Part shown: positions 50,312 through 59,541 of the stretch, piece after piece
How positions within the stretch are numbered: position 1 is the stretch's first letter
How the letters are laid out: every line of letters starts with the position of its first letter
Assembly (NCBI GenBank): GCA_963729275.1
Contig: CAVSNH010000001.1
Coordinates: 62,001 to 126,000, forward strand
DNA: 64,000 nucleotides
Reading direction: 5' to 3'
DNA from: CAVSNH01 sp963729275
GTDB taxonomy: Bacteria; Actinomycetota; Acidimicrobiia; Acidimicrobiales; RAAP-2
Notes under the pieces: generated by a model
What the model saw: only the letters and a program-made list of their open reading frames with translations
The model's database searches: none
Told to the model about the DNA's origin: nothing
Translations under genes and position numbers: made by a program

Positions 50312-51097
50312 GTGCCCCTGGCCGAAGTACCCGATCCGATCGCCACCACCGACGGGCGGGTGCCGGGCCGGCGCGGCCGGGCCACCCGGCGCCGGTTGCT
50401 CGAATGCACGGCCGAGATGCTCGTCGAGACCCCCTGGCGTTCCATCAAGGTCATCGACATCGCCCGGCGGGCCGGCACCTCGCCGGCCACCTTCTACCAG
50501 TACTTCGAGAACGTCGAGGCGGCCATCACCGTCCTCGCCGAGGAGCTCGTCCAGGGCGTCGGCATCTTGGCCAACCTGATCGACGGTGACTGGTCGGACG
50601 AGGCGAGCTGGTCGACGGCGGTGGCCGTGGTCGAGGGGTTCATGGACTACTGGGAGCGGAACCGGGCCGTCCTCCGGGTGGTGGAGCTCACCACCGTGGA
50701 GGGCGACCTCCGCTTCCAGGGCCTACGGGTTCGTGCCTTGAACACGGTCACCGTCACCCTGGCCAAGGTCATCGCCACCCAGTCGCCCGGGTCCGGGTCT
50801 CCGGCCGGCGCCGATGCCATGGCCGCGGCCGGCACGCTCATTGCCATGCTCGCCCAAGTGGCCGGCCACCGCTACGGGTTCGAGTTTTGGGGGATCCGCA
50901 CCGCATCGCTGGTCGACAGCCAGGCGCGACTCGTGCACTGGTCGGTGACCGGCCGGCCGGCTCCGGACGGGGCGAAGGTGCCGGGATCAGACGTCCCCCG
51001 GCCCCGCACGGGCCCCGTGGTCGGCGGGGGAGCGGCGGCGGCTCGCACCGCCATGGTCAAAGCCGCCTCGGCCCGGCCGCGACCCCACCCCCACTGA
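50312..51097 (+). CDS. TetR-family regulator
   Basis: 261 aa from GTG 50312. HTH RRLLECTAEMLVETPWRSIK with VIDIARRAGTSPATFYQYFENVEAAI, recognition helix TSPATFYQYF. Ligand domain unremarkable; the C-terminal 45 residues are Pro/Ala/Arg-rich. Target unknown; it is a candidate for the shared palindrome described at 55575 and 58711, but this is untested. Confidence 0.8.
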   Translation: MPLAEVPDPIATTDGRVPGRRGRATRRRLLECTAEMLVETPWRSIKVIDIARRAGTSPATFYQYFENVEAAITVLAEELVQGVGILANLIDGDWSDEASWSTAVAVVEGFMDYWERNRAVLRVVELTTVEGDLRFQGLRVRALNTVTVTLAKVIATQSPGSGSPAGADAMAAAGTLIAMLAQVAGHRYGFEFWGIRTASLVDSQARLVHWSVTGRPAPDGAKVPGSDVPRPRTGPVVGGGAAAARTAMVKAASARPRPHPH

Positions 51098-51169
51098 CCA
51101 GGAGGCGGCTCGGCTGGGCGGCGATCTCGGTGACCCTGTTCAGACGGGCCATCGGGTTCGACGGAACGA

Positions 51170-52168
51170 TCAGCGGAGGGCGACGGGGTTGACCGGCGAC
51201 CCGAGCGCATTGGTGAAGGGCAGCGGGGTGGCGTCCAGCAGGAAGTCGTAGCGACCGTCGGCGGCACAGGCGTCGCCCAGCTCGTCGAGGACCCAGTTCT
51301 GTCCCTGGGTCATCCCCATCTCCACCAGGTGGAGGAGGTGGACGGGCAGGTAGGCGTCGGGCTGCTCGCAGGGGTAGACCTCGAGGACCAGCGTGTCGGT
51401 GGCCACGGCGGCCACGTCCCGGTCGTGGAACCACACCGCCGTCGCCATTGTGAGCCCCGGTGTCGGCCAGGTGTAGGCAACGAGGTCACGCACCGACTGG
51501 CCACCTCCGGGGACCGCCCGGCCGGGAAGGGCCAGGTGGACCATCTGGCCGGTGCGGACGAGGACGACGTCTCCCGGCTCGATGGACAGGCCGCCCAGGT
51601 CACAGGCCGCATCGAGGTCGGCCGGGGTGATCGGGTAGCCCGGCTCGAGGACTTCCAGCCCCTTGGCTCGGGCCACGTCGAGGAGGACGCCGCGCGACAC
51701 CAGGCTCCTGACCAGGTGGATTCCGAGCCGGCTGGCCCCTCCAGCCCCAACCGAGGAGGCCGGGTAGCCGTTGTAGAGCCGGCCACCATCGGGGCCGGAG
51801 CCGTAGGACACGTGGGCCAGGCCATCCCAGTGGGTGGCGCACTGCAGGGCCAGGGTGACGACGTCCTCTGACGAGCAGATCCAGCCCGGGTCGTCGCTCA
51901 GGGGCTCGTTGACGGCGATCATCGAGCGGGTCGGGTTGACCCGGCCAGGGACAAAACCGGCCTGGATACCCTCCTCCTCGGACAGCGGGAGGCCGAGGGG
52001 GAAGGCCGCGCCATCACGGACGGCCGAGGTGCCGCGAAGTCGGGCGGCGGGATCGACCAGGTTGAGGGTCCCCAGCTGGTCGGCGGACCCCCACCTCCCC
52101 CAATTGCTCACCTGAGCTGCGACTTCGCGGAAGGAATCCGGAATGTGGGCGGGGACGGGGACGGGCAC
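51170..52168 (-). CDS. Cyclase/kynurenine formamidase-like metal hydrolase
   Basis: 332 aa from GTG 52168 (the frame stays open upstream without similarity). The zinc-type motif is CATHWDGLAHVSYG, with DVVLVRTGQM further on, as in the bacterial cyclase family that includes kynurenine formamidase and polyketide cyclase-like proteins. The last third holds PVHLLHLVEMGMTQGQNWVLDEL. Substrate unknown; no tryptophan-degradation gene nearby. Confidence 0.82.
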   Translation of the reverse strand: MPVPVPAHIPDSFREVAAQVSNWGRWGSADQLGTLNLVDPAARLRGTSAVRDGAAFPLGLPLSEEEGIQAGFVPGRVNPTRSMIAVNEPLSDDPGWICSSEDVVTLALQCATHWDGLAHVSYGSGPDGGRLYNGYPASSVGAGGASRLGIHLVRSLVSRGVLLDVARAKGLEVLEPGYPITPADLDAACDLGGLSIEPGDVVLVRTGQMVHLALPGRAVPGGGQSVRDLVAYTWPTPGLTMATAVWFHDRDVAAVATDTLVLEVYPCEQPDAYLPVHLLHLVEMGMTQGQNWVLDELGDACAADGRYDFLLDATPLPFTNALGSPVNPVALR

Positions 52169-52253
52169 CTCCCCGTTGTAGCCCACAAAATCCCAACAGT
52201 TTTTCGCTCGGCGTGTCGATACAACCGCTGAGGGGCGTCGGACTGGAGACTCA

Positions 52254-52276
52254 CTCAGCTCGGATGCGAGACTGAG
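52254..52276 (+). promoter_or_regulatory. Hairpin upstream of the CAP/repeat protein gene
   Basis: CTCAGCTCG pairs with CGAG and CTGAG across a GATG loop with one bulged A. It lies 103 bases upstream of the chosen start and near the divergent cyclase gene. Function unknown; too small for a full riboswitch. Confidence 0.3.
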
Positions 52277-52378
52277 CCGGATTTTGGGGGCGCTGCGCGC
52301 GTGCACGACAACGGATCCCAGAACTTTCCTCCCCTCCCCTCTCGTCGTCTTCAAGCGGATAATTGCCTGGGTCGGCAG

Positions 52379-53908
52379 GTGACGACTGCATCGACGAACG
52401 GCGCCCGCCGCACTGGCTGGCGCGCCCGCGTGGTCGTCCTGGGCGGGCTGGCCCTCCTTATGAGCGCCGCCGGTCTGGCCACACCGGTGGGTCACGATGC
52501 GCCCTCGCCGGCGGTGGCCGCCAGCCCCACCCCGTCACTCGCCACCGTGGAGTCCCTCTACTCCCAGGACCTCATCGCCCGCATCAACGCCGAGCGCGCC
52601 GCCCGCAACTCACCGTTCGTCTCGCTGCCGCAGCTCACCGTCGACCCGCAGCTGGAAGCCGACGCTCAGGCCTGGTCGGCGTCCATCGCCTCGACCGGCC
52701 AGGTCGCCGACCCCTCGCTGCCCGCCTGTGACGGGCCCTCGCCCGGCGTCGTCTGCCTGTTGGCCGCCAACGCGGGCAACACCGGTTACGGCTACTGGCC
52801 CGGAGACGGCTCCGACGGGATGGACGGCGCTTACATGGCCTCGGCCGACCACCGCCAGAACGAGCTGAACGCGGCCTACACGGCCGTCGGTGTGGGCGTG
52901 ACGTGCGCCGACAACCAGGCCTGGACCGTCGAGCTGTTCGGCGAAGCCTACGGCGACGTCCCCCAGGCCAACGCCCGCGAGGCGGCCCAGGACGACACCC
53001 AGGGCGACCCGGTGCCGCAGTCACCGGTCGTGGCCGGCGCACCCTCCGGCGATCCCGTCTACTGCCCCGGCCAGACTGTCGGCCCCGACGGCGCGGTGAC
53101 TGCTACCGGCGGTCAGTACGCGTACCCCTTCGCCGTGCCGGCCGTGCCCGGCGAGCCCAACGGCGCGCTGGACTCACCGGTGGTCGGGATGGCCGCCACC
53201 AGTGACGGCCTGGGCTACTGGCTGGTCCGGGCCAACGGCGCAGTCACTCCCTACGGCGACGCGGTGTCCTACGGGGAAATGTCCAACGTCCCGTTGAACG
53301 CTCCCATCACCCACATCGTGGCCACCTCCGACGGCCACGGTTACTGGCTGGTGGCGGCGGACGGCGGCATCTTCTCCTTCGGCGACGCCCACTTCTACGG
53401 GTCCATGGGGGGCAGGCCGCTGAATGCCCCGGTGGTCGACATGGCGCCGACGCCCAACGGCCAGGGCTACTGGCTGGTGGGTTCCGACGGCGGCGTGTTC
53501 GCCTTCGGCGATGCCCCCTTCTACGGCTCAATGGGCGGCCGGCCTCTCAACAAACCGGTCGTGGGCATGGCCGGCGACCCCAGCACAGGCGGTTACTGGC
53601 TGGTGGCGGCGGATGGCGGCATCTTCTCCTACGGCGCCCACTTCTACGGCTCGACCGGGAGCCTGCGGCTCAACCAGCCGGTCAACCAGATGGCGGCCAC
53701 TCCCAACGGTGCCGGCTACTGGTTCGTGGCCTCCGACGGCGGCATCTTCAGTTTCGGCGACGCCGGCTTTGAGGGCAGTGCCGGCAACCTCGTCCTGGCC
53801 GCACCTGTCGTGGGCATGGCCACCGACCCTGCCACCGGCGGCTACTGGTTGGTGGGCTCGGACGGCGGCGTGTTCTCCTACGGCGCCCCGTTCTTCGGCT
53901 CGGGCTGA
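52379..53908 (+). CDS. Secreted CAP-domain protein with six GYW-type repeats
   Basis: 509 aa from GTG 52379 (AATTGCCTGGGTCGGCAG upstream); GTG 52301 is a longer alternative. A signal helix (about 15-35) is followed by a CAP/SCP-like domain (about 55-200) beginning SQDLIARINAERAARNSPF, with HRQNELNAAYTAVGVGV near its end. The C-terminal part has six repeats of about 42 residues, each with GYW(L/F)V, GG(I/V)F and FGD or YG motifs. Extracellular; CAP proteins bind lipids or act at the wall, and the repeats may form a propeller. Confidence 0.85.
   Translation: MTTASTNGARRTGWRARVVVLGGLALLMSAAGLATPVGHDAPSPAVAASPTPSLATVESLYSQDLIARINAERAARNSPFVSLPQLTVDPQLEADAQAWSASIASTGQVADPSLPACDGPSPGVVCLLAANAGNTGYGYWPGDGSDGMDGAYMASADHRQNELNAAYTAVGVGVTCADNQAWTVELFGEAYGDVPQANAREAAQDDTQGDPVPQSPVVAGAPSGDPVYCPGQTVGPDGAVTATGGQYAYPFAVPAVPGEPNGALDSPVVGMAATSDGLGYWLVRANGAVTPYGDAVSYGEMSNVPLNAPITHIVATSDGHGYWLVAADGGIFSFGDAHFYGSMGGRPLNAPVVDMAPTPNGQGYWLVGSDGGVFAFGDAPFYGSMGGRPLNKPVVGMAGDPSTGGYWLVAADGGIFSYGAHFYGSTGSLRLNQPVNQMAATPNGAGYWFVASDGGIFSFGDAGFEGSAGNLVLAAPVVGMATDPATGGYWLVGSDGGVFSYGAPFFGSG
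53168..53905 (+). repeat. Six tandem coding repeats of about 126 bp
   Basis: Within the CAP protein gene: each unit encodes PV...MA.T...G.GYWLV..DGG.FS(F/Y)G..HFYGS.GG..LN with small variations. The six units are of similar length; units 2 and 3 are nearly identical in GSMGGRPLNAPV or GSMGGRPLNKPV. Confidence 0.9.
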
Positions 53909-53956
53909 GCCCTTCGAGCCCTTCGAGCCCCTCGAGCCGAGCGGGTCGGGGCGCGC

Positions 53957-55426
53957 TCAACTCGACCAGATGATCGACTGCACCTCGGAGTAGGCCTCGA
54001 GGCCGGTGTCACCGCCGTCCCGCCCGATACCACTCATCTTGAAGCCGCCGAAGGGGGCGTCCATGTTGCGCTGGGCGGTATTGACGCCCACGTGGCCGGC
54101 CCGCAACCGCTTGGCCGCTCGGAAGGCCTTCGGGGTGTCTCGCGAGAAGACGTAGTCGTAGAGGCCGAATTCGGAGTCGTTGGCGATGGCGATCCCCTCT
54201 TCGTCGTCGTCGAAGGGGATGGCCACCACGACCGGCCCGAAGATCTCCTCCCTGGCCACGGTCATGTCGTTGCTCCCGACCACCAAGGTGGGCTCCACGT
54301 AGAAGCCGGTCGTGAGGTGCTCGGGGCGCCCACCTCCGGTCACCACCTCGCCCTCCTTGCGCCCGGTCTCGATGTAGTCGAGGACCCGCCGTTGCTGGGC
54401 AGCCGAGATCAGCGGTCCGATCACCGTGTCCGGCTCGGTGGGGTCACCCACCTTCAGTCGGCCGGCGAAGGCCGTGAGGCCTTCGATGACCTGGTCGAAG
54501 ACGCCGCGCTGGATGACGGCCCGGGTCGGCGCCGTGCAGATCTGACCGGAATGGAAGGCCCAGGTCGAACCGATGGCGGTGATGGCCGCCTTGAGGTCGG
54601 CGTCGTCGAAGACGATGGCCGCGCCCTTGCCGCCCAGTTCCATGAGCATCCGCTTCATGCTCGGGGCCCCGGCGGCCGCGATGCGCTGGCCCACAGCTGT
54701 CGACCCGGTGAAGGAGACCATGTCGACGTCGGGCGAGGCGCACACGGACGAAGCCGGCGCCGGGCCCTCGGCGATGATCAGGTTCACCACTCCCGGCGGG
54801 ATTCCCACGTCATCGAGGATGCGGGCCAGCTCGACCACGGCCAGTGGGTCCTGCGGGGCGGGCTTCATCACCACGGTGTTGCCCATGGCCAGAGCCGGCG
54901 CCACCTTGCCGGCCATGTTGGTCAACGGGAAGTTGTAGCTGGCGACGGCGGCCACCACCCCCACCGGTTGGCGGTAGACGAGCGCGCTGATGAGACCGCC
55001 TGGAGCGAGAGGGGTGGCGGCCGAGACGATGGGTGGCAGCGTCGTCTCCTGCACGTGACGGATGTCGCGGGAGTAACGATCAAAGCGGTCGGCACATACC
55101 GGCACCTGCATACGGGAGCCGACCGAGGCCGTGGCCCCGGTCTCGGCAATGACGAGTGGGACGAGCTCTTCGTTCTTCCCCCGGATGACCCCGGCTGCCT
55201 TCTTGAGCAGAGCCAGGCGTTCCTCGGTCGGAGTCGCCGACCACGCAGGGAAGGCGTGTCGGGCTGCGGCGCAGGCGGCCTCGGCATCGGCCACCGACGC
55301 ATTGGGGGCCTGCCCGACCACCTCCTCGGTGGCCGGGTTCACGACGTCGTAGGTCCCGGCCCCGGCGTCCACCCACCGGCCGCCGATCAGGAGCTGCGTC
55401 TCATCCCTCTTGACCGGACTGCCCAT
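53957..55426 (-). CDS. Aldehyde dehydrogenase family protein
   Basis: 489 aa from ATG 55426, AAGGGAG upstream. NAD(P)-dependent ALDH fold: Lys in VVMKPAPQDP (K188), SFTGSTAVG, general base Glu in LMELGGK (E263) and catalytic Cys in SGQICTAPTR (C297). The pattern FPLTNMAGKVAPALAMGNT resembles benzaldehyde/vanillin-type dehydrogenases. Oxidises an aldehyde to an acid. Its upstream region carries the palindrome-plus-box module shared with the amidohydrolase gene. Confidence 0.92.
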   Translation of the reverse strand: MGSPVKRDETQLLIGGRWVDAGAGTYDVVNPATEEVVGQAPNASVADAEAACAAARHAFPAWSATPTEERLALLKKAAGVIRGKNEELVPLVIAETGATASVGSRMQVPVCADRFDRYSRDIRHVQETTLPPIVSAATPLAPGGLISALVYRQPVGVVAAVASYNFPLTNMAGKVAPALAMGNTVVMKPAPQDPLAVVELARILDDVGIPPGVVNLIIAEGPAPASSVCASPDVDMVSFTGSTAVGQRIAAAGAPSMKRMLMELGGKGAAIVFDDADLKAAITAIGSTWAFHSGQICTAPTRAVIQRGVFDQVIEGLTAFAGRLKVGDPTEPDTVIGPLISAAQQRRVLDYIETGRKEGEVVTGGGRPEHLTTGFYVEPTLVVGSNDMTVAREEIFGPVVVAIPFDDDEEGIAIANDSEFGLYDYVFSRDTPKAFRAAKRLRAGHVGVNTAQRNMDAPFGGFKMSGIGRDGGDTGLEAYSEVQSIIWSS

Positions 55427-55574
55427 GACGGCTCCCTTCTCTGGCCTTGACGGCACGTGACGGCGGCTGGTCGTCGGAACGCCCCCGAGGTCGGGCGGCC
55501 AGGCCGGCGCCCTGCCGCACGGGAGGCGACCCATGGCACCGTGGCGGCCGGGCCGGTGTCGAACCGAACGCTTT

Positions 55575-55615
55575 CTGACGGTGCGTCAGCAGTGTAGGCG
55601 CGACCGGCTTTGCAC
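55575..55615 (-). promoter_or_regulatory. Shared operator-like module upstream of ALDH gene
   Basis: CTGACG-GTG-CGTCAG (55575-55589) is a perfect palindrome typical of TetR-type operators, followed after 16 bases by GGCTTTGCAC (55606-55615). The same two elements with the same 16-base spacing precede the amidohydrolase gene. On the minus strand it reads GTGCAAAGCC, 16 nt, palindrome, 149 bases before the ALDH start codon. Confidence 0.75.
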
Positions 55616-55673
55616 CTCTAAGCGGGACTTTTGGTGCGTGAGCGACTACGGGGCCAAAAAGGGCCGCTGTCGC

Positions 55674-55850
55674 TCAGGAAAGCCAAGGGCGCCTGTGCTC
55701 GGCGTGTTGCGGGCAAAGGACCATTCCTCCAACGAAGGCCCAATCCCCGTAGGCCTTCACGACTTCCGAGCGATGGAGGTCGGGACCCACCTCCAGCTTC
55801 CTCGGACAACCCGCGAACTCACACGTAATGACCTTGCCGTCGGTTCCCAT
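55674..55850 (-). CDS. Small putative zinc-binding protein, CxxxxC...CxxH
   Basis: 58 aa from ATG 55850 (61 aa from ATG 55859). KVITCEFAGCPRKLEVGPDL gives C-x4-C, and MVLCPQHAEH gives C-x2-H about 30 residues later, a layout that could hold one zinc ion. The C-terminus is AEHRRPWLS. Soluble and charged. A frameshifted paralogue lies at 33778-33953, supporting that this is a real gene. No function known. Confidence 0.6.
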   Translation of the reverse strand: MGTDGKVITCEFAGCPRKLEVGPDLHRSEVVKAYGDWAFVGGMVLCPQHAEHRRPWLS

Positions 55851-55859
55851 GGAATGCAT

Positions 55860-56256
55860 GCATTCCCAAACGATCCTTGGAGCAACCGGCGCCTCGTGGA
55901 TTGCCGTGTCACTAGGCCCGTCGAGCGGCTACCGGTGCCCGCCAAGACCCCCGGTCGGCCCCAAGCTCTTCGGCCGGGCCGGGGTCAGCGGGTCGGCCAG
56001 TTGGTTCACGAACCAGACACTTGCGAGTACAATGGTCCAGAACAGGCCCGTCGAGCTGCCGGTTCCCGCCGATCAGGTAGCTCCGGGCCTTGTTCGCGCC
56101 ATGGTTTATCACGGCCGTGCAGCATGGGCCTCGGAGCGCGGTGGTTGGGGCGGGATGACGGGCAAGGACTGATCCACCTTCAGGGCGTGGCGCGCAGGAA
56201 ACCCGAGACGTAGGCAACGTTGCCAACTCCACTCGAATCCCGTGGCGACGACAGCG
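55860..56256 (+). other. Intergenic stretch, no gene seen
   Basis: About 400 bases between the small zinc-type gene and the histidine phosphatase gene. Frames here are shadows; nothing else identified. Confidence 0.5.
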
Positions 56257-56787
56257 CTATACGAGCCGCTCGGGCGACTTCTCCGGGCCGAGTTCCCACG
56301 CGTCGGGCATACGGAGATTCGACCAGAATCGAAACGGGTCTTCGAGTTGCATCTCGTTGTGGAGCCAGGTGGTCAGCAGCACACCGTGACTCACGAGGAC
56401 GATGCGTTCCCAGGATGTGGAGTCGGCCTTGATCGAACCAAGCCGGGCGATGACGTCTTCGCGACGCTCCCATCCTTCAACCACTTCGCCCTTCAGATAG
56501 GCAGCGACTGCGTCGGCGAAGTCGTCGGGCTTGGCATACCACGCCCGCTTCACCTCGCTGAGGTGCTGGCGGACATGGGCGGCGATTGAAGGGAACGCAA
56601 GCGCTGCGGTTTCGCGGGCTTTGCGTTCGGGGCTCGTGTACACGATGGTGGGTGTGGATCCGTCGGTGAGCCGTCGTCCGAGCACCGCTGCGTCATGCCT
56701 GCCGTCGTCGGTCAGCGGCCACTGATCGGCCGGCGTTCCATCAGCGACGAGCGGCTGGGCATGCCGCACGAGGACAACGCGCGTCAT
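56257..56787 (-). CDS. Histidine phosphatase (phosphoglycerate-mutase-like) family
   Basis: 176 aa from ATG 56787, immediately before VVLVRHAQP. The RHA motif supplies the catalytic His (H9), with Arg in SPERKARETA and the second His in VLVSHGVLL. It is a member of branch 1 of the family, hydrolysing an unknown phosphate ester. The frame continues upstream with low-similarity sequence. Confidence 0.85.
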   Translation of the reverse strand: MTRVVLVRHAQPLVADGTPADQWPLTDDGRHDAAVLGRRLTDGSTPTIVYTSPERKARETAALAFPSIAAHVRQHLSEVKRAWYAKPDDFADAVAAYLKGEVVEGWERREDVIARLGSIKADSTSWERIVLVSHGVLLTTWLHNEMQLEDPFRFWSNLRMPDAWELGPEKSPERLV

Positions 56788-56937
56788 CGGGTCATCGTCG
56801 CGCGGAGAAGAACGAGCCTCGTGATCAAGCGGGCGCTTCGTCTCGCGCATCGAGTCGGCGGCGCGTCGTTGCGACGGGACGGGGCGGCGGGGATGGGCAC
56901 CGTCCCCGCCAGGCGGGAACGGCGATGGAACGGGCCC

Positions 56938-58671
56938 TCAGGCGGCGGCCGCCCTCGGGTCGACGGTGTGCGTGTCGCGGCCCGAGCGCAGGAGGGTACC
57001 CGGGAGGTCGCCCGTTGGCCGGCCGTCGGCCACCGTCTCGACCCCGTTGACCATCACCCGGACCACACCGATGGCGTCGGCGATCAGCCGGGGACTTCCA
57101 CCGGGCAGGTCGTTGACCAGGGTCGCCGGCTCCGAGCCGATGCGCTCCGGGTCGAAGACGAAGACGTCGGCCCGGGCCCCGGGGACGAGATGGCCGCGAT
57201 CGTGCAGCCCGAAGAGCGCAGCCGGTGCCCCAGTCAGCATCTGGACGGCCCGCTCGACGGGGACAAGCCGGCGCTGGCGGAGACAGTCACCAAGGAAGGC
57301 GGTCGGGTAGTTGGAGCCGCACATGCGGTCGAGGTGGGCGCCGGCGTCGGAGCCGCCCAGCATGGCCCCAGGATTGTCCCAGACCTCGACCCTTGCCTTC
57401 CATGTCGCGTCGTCACCGTCGGAGGCGTTGGGCCAGAGCACGGTGCGGAGGTCGTCGGCGATGACGAGGTCCAACAAAGCGTCGAAGGGCGGCTTGCCCT
57501 GCTCGGTGGCGATGGAGCCCACGTCGCGCCAGCTGTAGGTCTTGTTCTCGGGGGCGTAGGTGTCGCCGATGATGTAGGTGGCCCAGTGGGAGAGGCGACG
57601 GAACACGCCGGCTGCCTCCGAGTGGGCAGCCTCGTCCAACCGGGCCCGTACGGCCGGGTTCCGCAGCTGCCCGATGCGCTGTTCCACTGGAAGGCTCATG
57701 ACGTCGCCCCAGCCGGGGATGAGGAACAGGGCGCAGTGATTGCGGAAGCTCATGTTCATGGGCACGAGCGTCGGCATGGTGAGGGCCACGATCCGACCGC
57801 CGGCTTGCCGGGCCTGGTCGGAGGCGGCGAGCTGTCGGGCCGTCTTCTCCGGTGTCCGCGAGTCGATGGTCAGCAGGTTCCAGTTGAGCGGGCGCCGGGC
57901 GGTGGTGGTCATGGCCACCATGAGATCGATCTCCTCGTCGCTGAAGGTGTCGAGGCAGCCGTTGGTGATGTACTCGAGGGTCGTGCCCGGGCGGTCGCGC
58001 ACCACCTCGCAGAAGGCCAGCATCTCGCGGCGATCCGCGTTGCGAGACGAGATCGGGTTGCCGTCACCGTCCGAGTGGGTGCGGGACTGCGACGAGGAGA
58101 ACCCGAGCCCCCCGGCATCGATGGACTCGGCCAGCAACGCGCTCATGGCCGCCACCTCGTCGTCGGTCGCCACTTCGCCACCCCGCTCGTCCCCCATGAC
58201 CCACCGTCGGAGGGCGCAATGTCCGACGAGGAACCCGGCGTTCACGCCCAAGTTGCCCTCGAGTCGCCCGAGGTACTCACCGAAAGACGTCCAGTCCCAC
58301 TCGATGCCCTCCTCGAGGGCTACGAGGGGCATGCCCTCGACCTTGGCCATCATCCGCCGGATGTAGTCGTGGTCGGCCGACTTGATGGGAGCCAGCGTGA
58401 ACCCGCAGTTGCCGCCGACCACGGTGGTGACCCCGTGCAGGTTCGACGGTGACGCCGTCGGATCCCAGAACAGCTGGGCGTCGTAGTGGGTGTGGGGGTC
58501 AATGATCCCGGGGGCGACCATGAGGCCGTCGGCATCGAGTTCCTTGGCTCCCTCCTCCTCGACGTCCCCCACGGCCACGATCCGTCCGTCTCGGATGCCG
58601 ACATCCGCGCCCCGCCCAGGGCTGCCGGTGCCGTCGACCACCAAGCCGTTGCGGATGACGTAGTCGAGCAT
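56938..58671 (-). CDS. Amidohydrolase, N-acyl-D-amino-acid deacylase type
   Basis: 577 aa from ATG 58671 with AGGAAGG upstream. Begins MLDYVIRNGLVVDGTGSPGR, metal ligands in IIDPHTHYDAQLF (H60, H62), the Cys of GGNCGF, later SDAGAHLD; C-terminal composite beta domain with ADVFVFDPERI. Related to D-aminoacylases and dihydroorotase-like enzymes. Hydrolyses an amide or similar bond; the substrate is unknown. Shares a palindrome-and-box module with the ALDH gene, 40 bases upstream of the start. Confidence 0.88.
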   Translation of the reverse strand: MLDYVIRNGLVVDGTGSPGRGADVGIRDGRIVAVGDVEEEGAKELDADGLMVAPGIIDPHTHYDAQLFWDPTASPSNLHGVTTVVGGNCGFTLAPIKSADHDYIRRMMAKVEGMPLVALEEGIEWDWTSFGEYLGRLEGNLGVNAGFLVGHCALRRWVMGDERGGEVATDDEVAAMSALLAESIDAGGLGFSSSQSRTHSDGDGNPISSRNADRREMLAFCEVVRDRPGTTLEYITNGCLDTFSDEEIDLMVAMTTTARRPLNWNLLTIDSRTPEKTARQLAASDQARQAGGRIVALTMPTLVPMNMSFRNHCALFLIPGWGDVMSLPVEQRIGQLRNPAVRARLDEAAHSEAAGVFRRLSHWATYIIGDTYAPENKTYSWRDVGSIATEQGKPPFDALLDLVIADDLRTVLWPNASDGDDATWKARVEVWDNPGAMLGGSDAGAHLDRMCGSNYPTAFLGDCLRQRRLVPVERAVQMLTGAPAALFGLHDRGHLVPGARADVFVFDPERIGSEPATLVNDLPGGSPRLIADAIGVVRVMVNGVETVADGRPTGDLPGTLLRSGRDTHTVDPRAAAA

Positions 58672-58710
58672 GGTGTTCCTTCCTGCAGGTGGGCCGCCGT
58701 GGGCCCAAAT

Positions 58711-58764
58711 CTGACGAACCGTCAGCTTATGCAGCCGGGCAGGCTTTGCACATAAAGGCTGCCC
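58711..58764 (-). promoter_or_regulatory. Shared operator-like module upstream of amidohydrolase gene
   Basis: CTGACG-AAC-CGTCAG (58711-58725) plus GGCTTTGCAC (58742-58751), with a 16-base spacer identical in length to the ALDH copy. The box also forms part of a hairpin, GGGCAG.CTTT (58737-58747) with AAAG.CTGCCC (58754-58764). Confidence 0.75.
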
Positions 58765-58855
58765 TGAACAAAAAGTCCTGGTCTGCACAAAAAGCCGTGC
58801 GACCTAAAGCTCGGCTTGAGCGAGCCGCGAACAGGGCCCGGGGCCATACTTCGAG

Positions 58856-59077
58856 ATGACCAAGCGGCCGGGACGCGACTACCACCGAGGCTGGACGGGC
58901 AAGGACTACCACGCAACGAGCGAGCACGAAGCCCAAGCCAAGGCTGCCGAGGAGGCGAAGAAGCCCGGTCGGCTTGGACAGTGGGTGCTGCGGAAGCTGG
59001 GCGGCAACTGGGCGCCGCCTCTTCAGGATCCACACCACGGGGCACCGCATCCTCCCCACCCTCACCACGACGACTAA
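58856..59077 (+). CDS. Small basic/His-rich hypothetical protein
   Basis: 73 aa, ATG start. Basic N-terminus (KRPGRDYHRGWTGKDYH), Ala/Glu/Lys helix, then a His/Pro-rich C-terminus PHHGAPHPPHPHHDD that might bind metal. No homologue recognised; coding status is moderately supported. Confidence 0.4.
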   Translation: MTKRPGRDYHRGWTGKDYHATSEHEAQAKAAEEAKKPGRLGQWVLRKLGGNWAPPLQDPHHGAPHPPHPHHDD

Positions 59078-59541
59078 GGCAGGGCCCAGCACCTTTGTGC
59101 AGAGACCGCCCCTGCACCAACGGCCATCGTCGTCGACCTGGGTTACATGTTCGGTGAACCGGCGATCCGCGATTTGCGCATTGTTACTGCACGGTAAATT
59201 GAGGTGTGCCCGGGTCGGTTGGGCACCCGGTTCCCGCCGCCTGTTCCTACCGACCCGGGCTTACCTCCCCCACGATGCCACCAATCCGATCGGATTGATA
59301 GGGCAGCAGGGCCCTCGTGGATGGGAAAGGGCATTGTGCGTGCACGAGGGGTCCGGTCCGGTCGCTCTGCACTCTTCTGATGCCAGGCCCAAGCTGATGT
59401 GAGGCCCAGCTGACAGGCCCGGCCAAGGGGCCCGCCCGGAAGGGCGAGTGGAGCCAGCTCGCCCGGAGAGGCCGAGCACAGGTGGACTAGGTTTCCCGCA
59501 TTCGCTGGCTCCAAGACCACCTCCTGCCGATCACCGTCATC
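59078..59541 (+). other. Intergenic stretch, no gene seen
   Basis: About 460 bases before the MscS gene. No supported coding frame or RNA. Confidence 0.5.

Noticed and set aside
52169..52378. Possible c-di-AMP (ydaO-type) riboswitch before the CAP gene
   Set aside because: Only a small hairpin is seen; the conserved ydaO segments are not recognisable.
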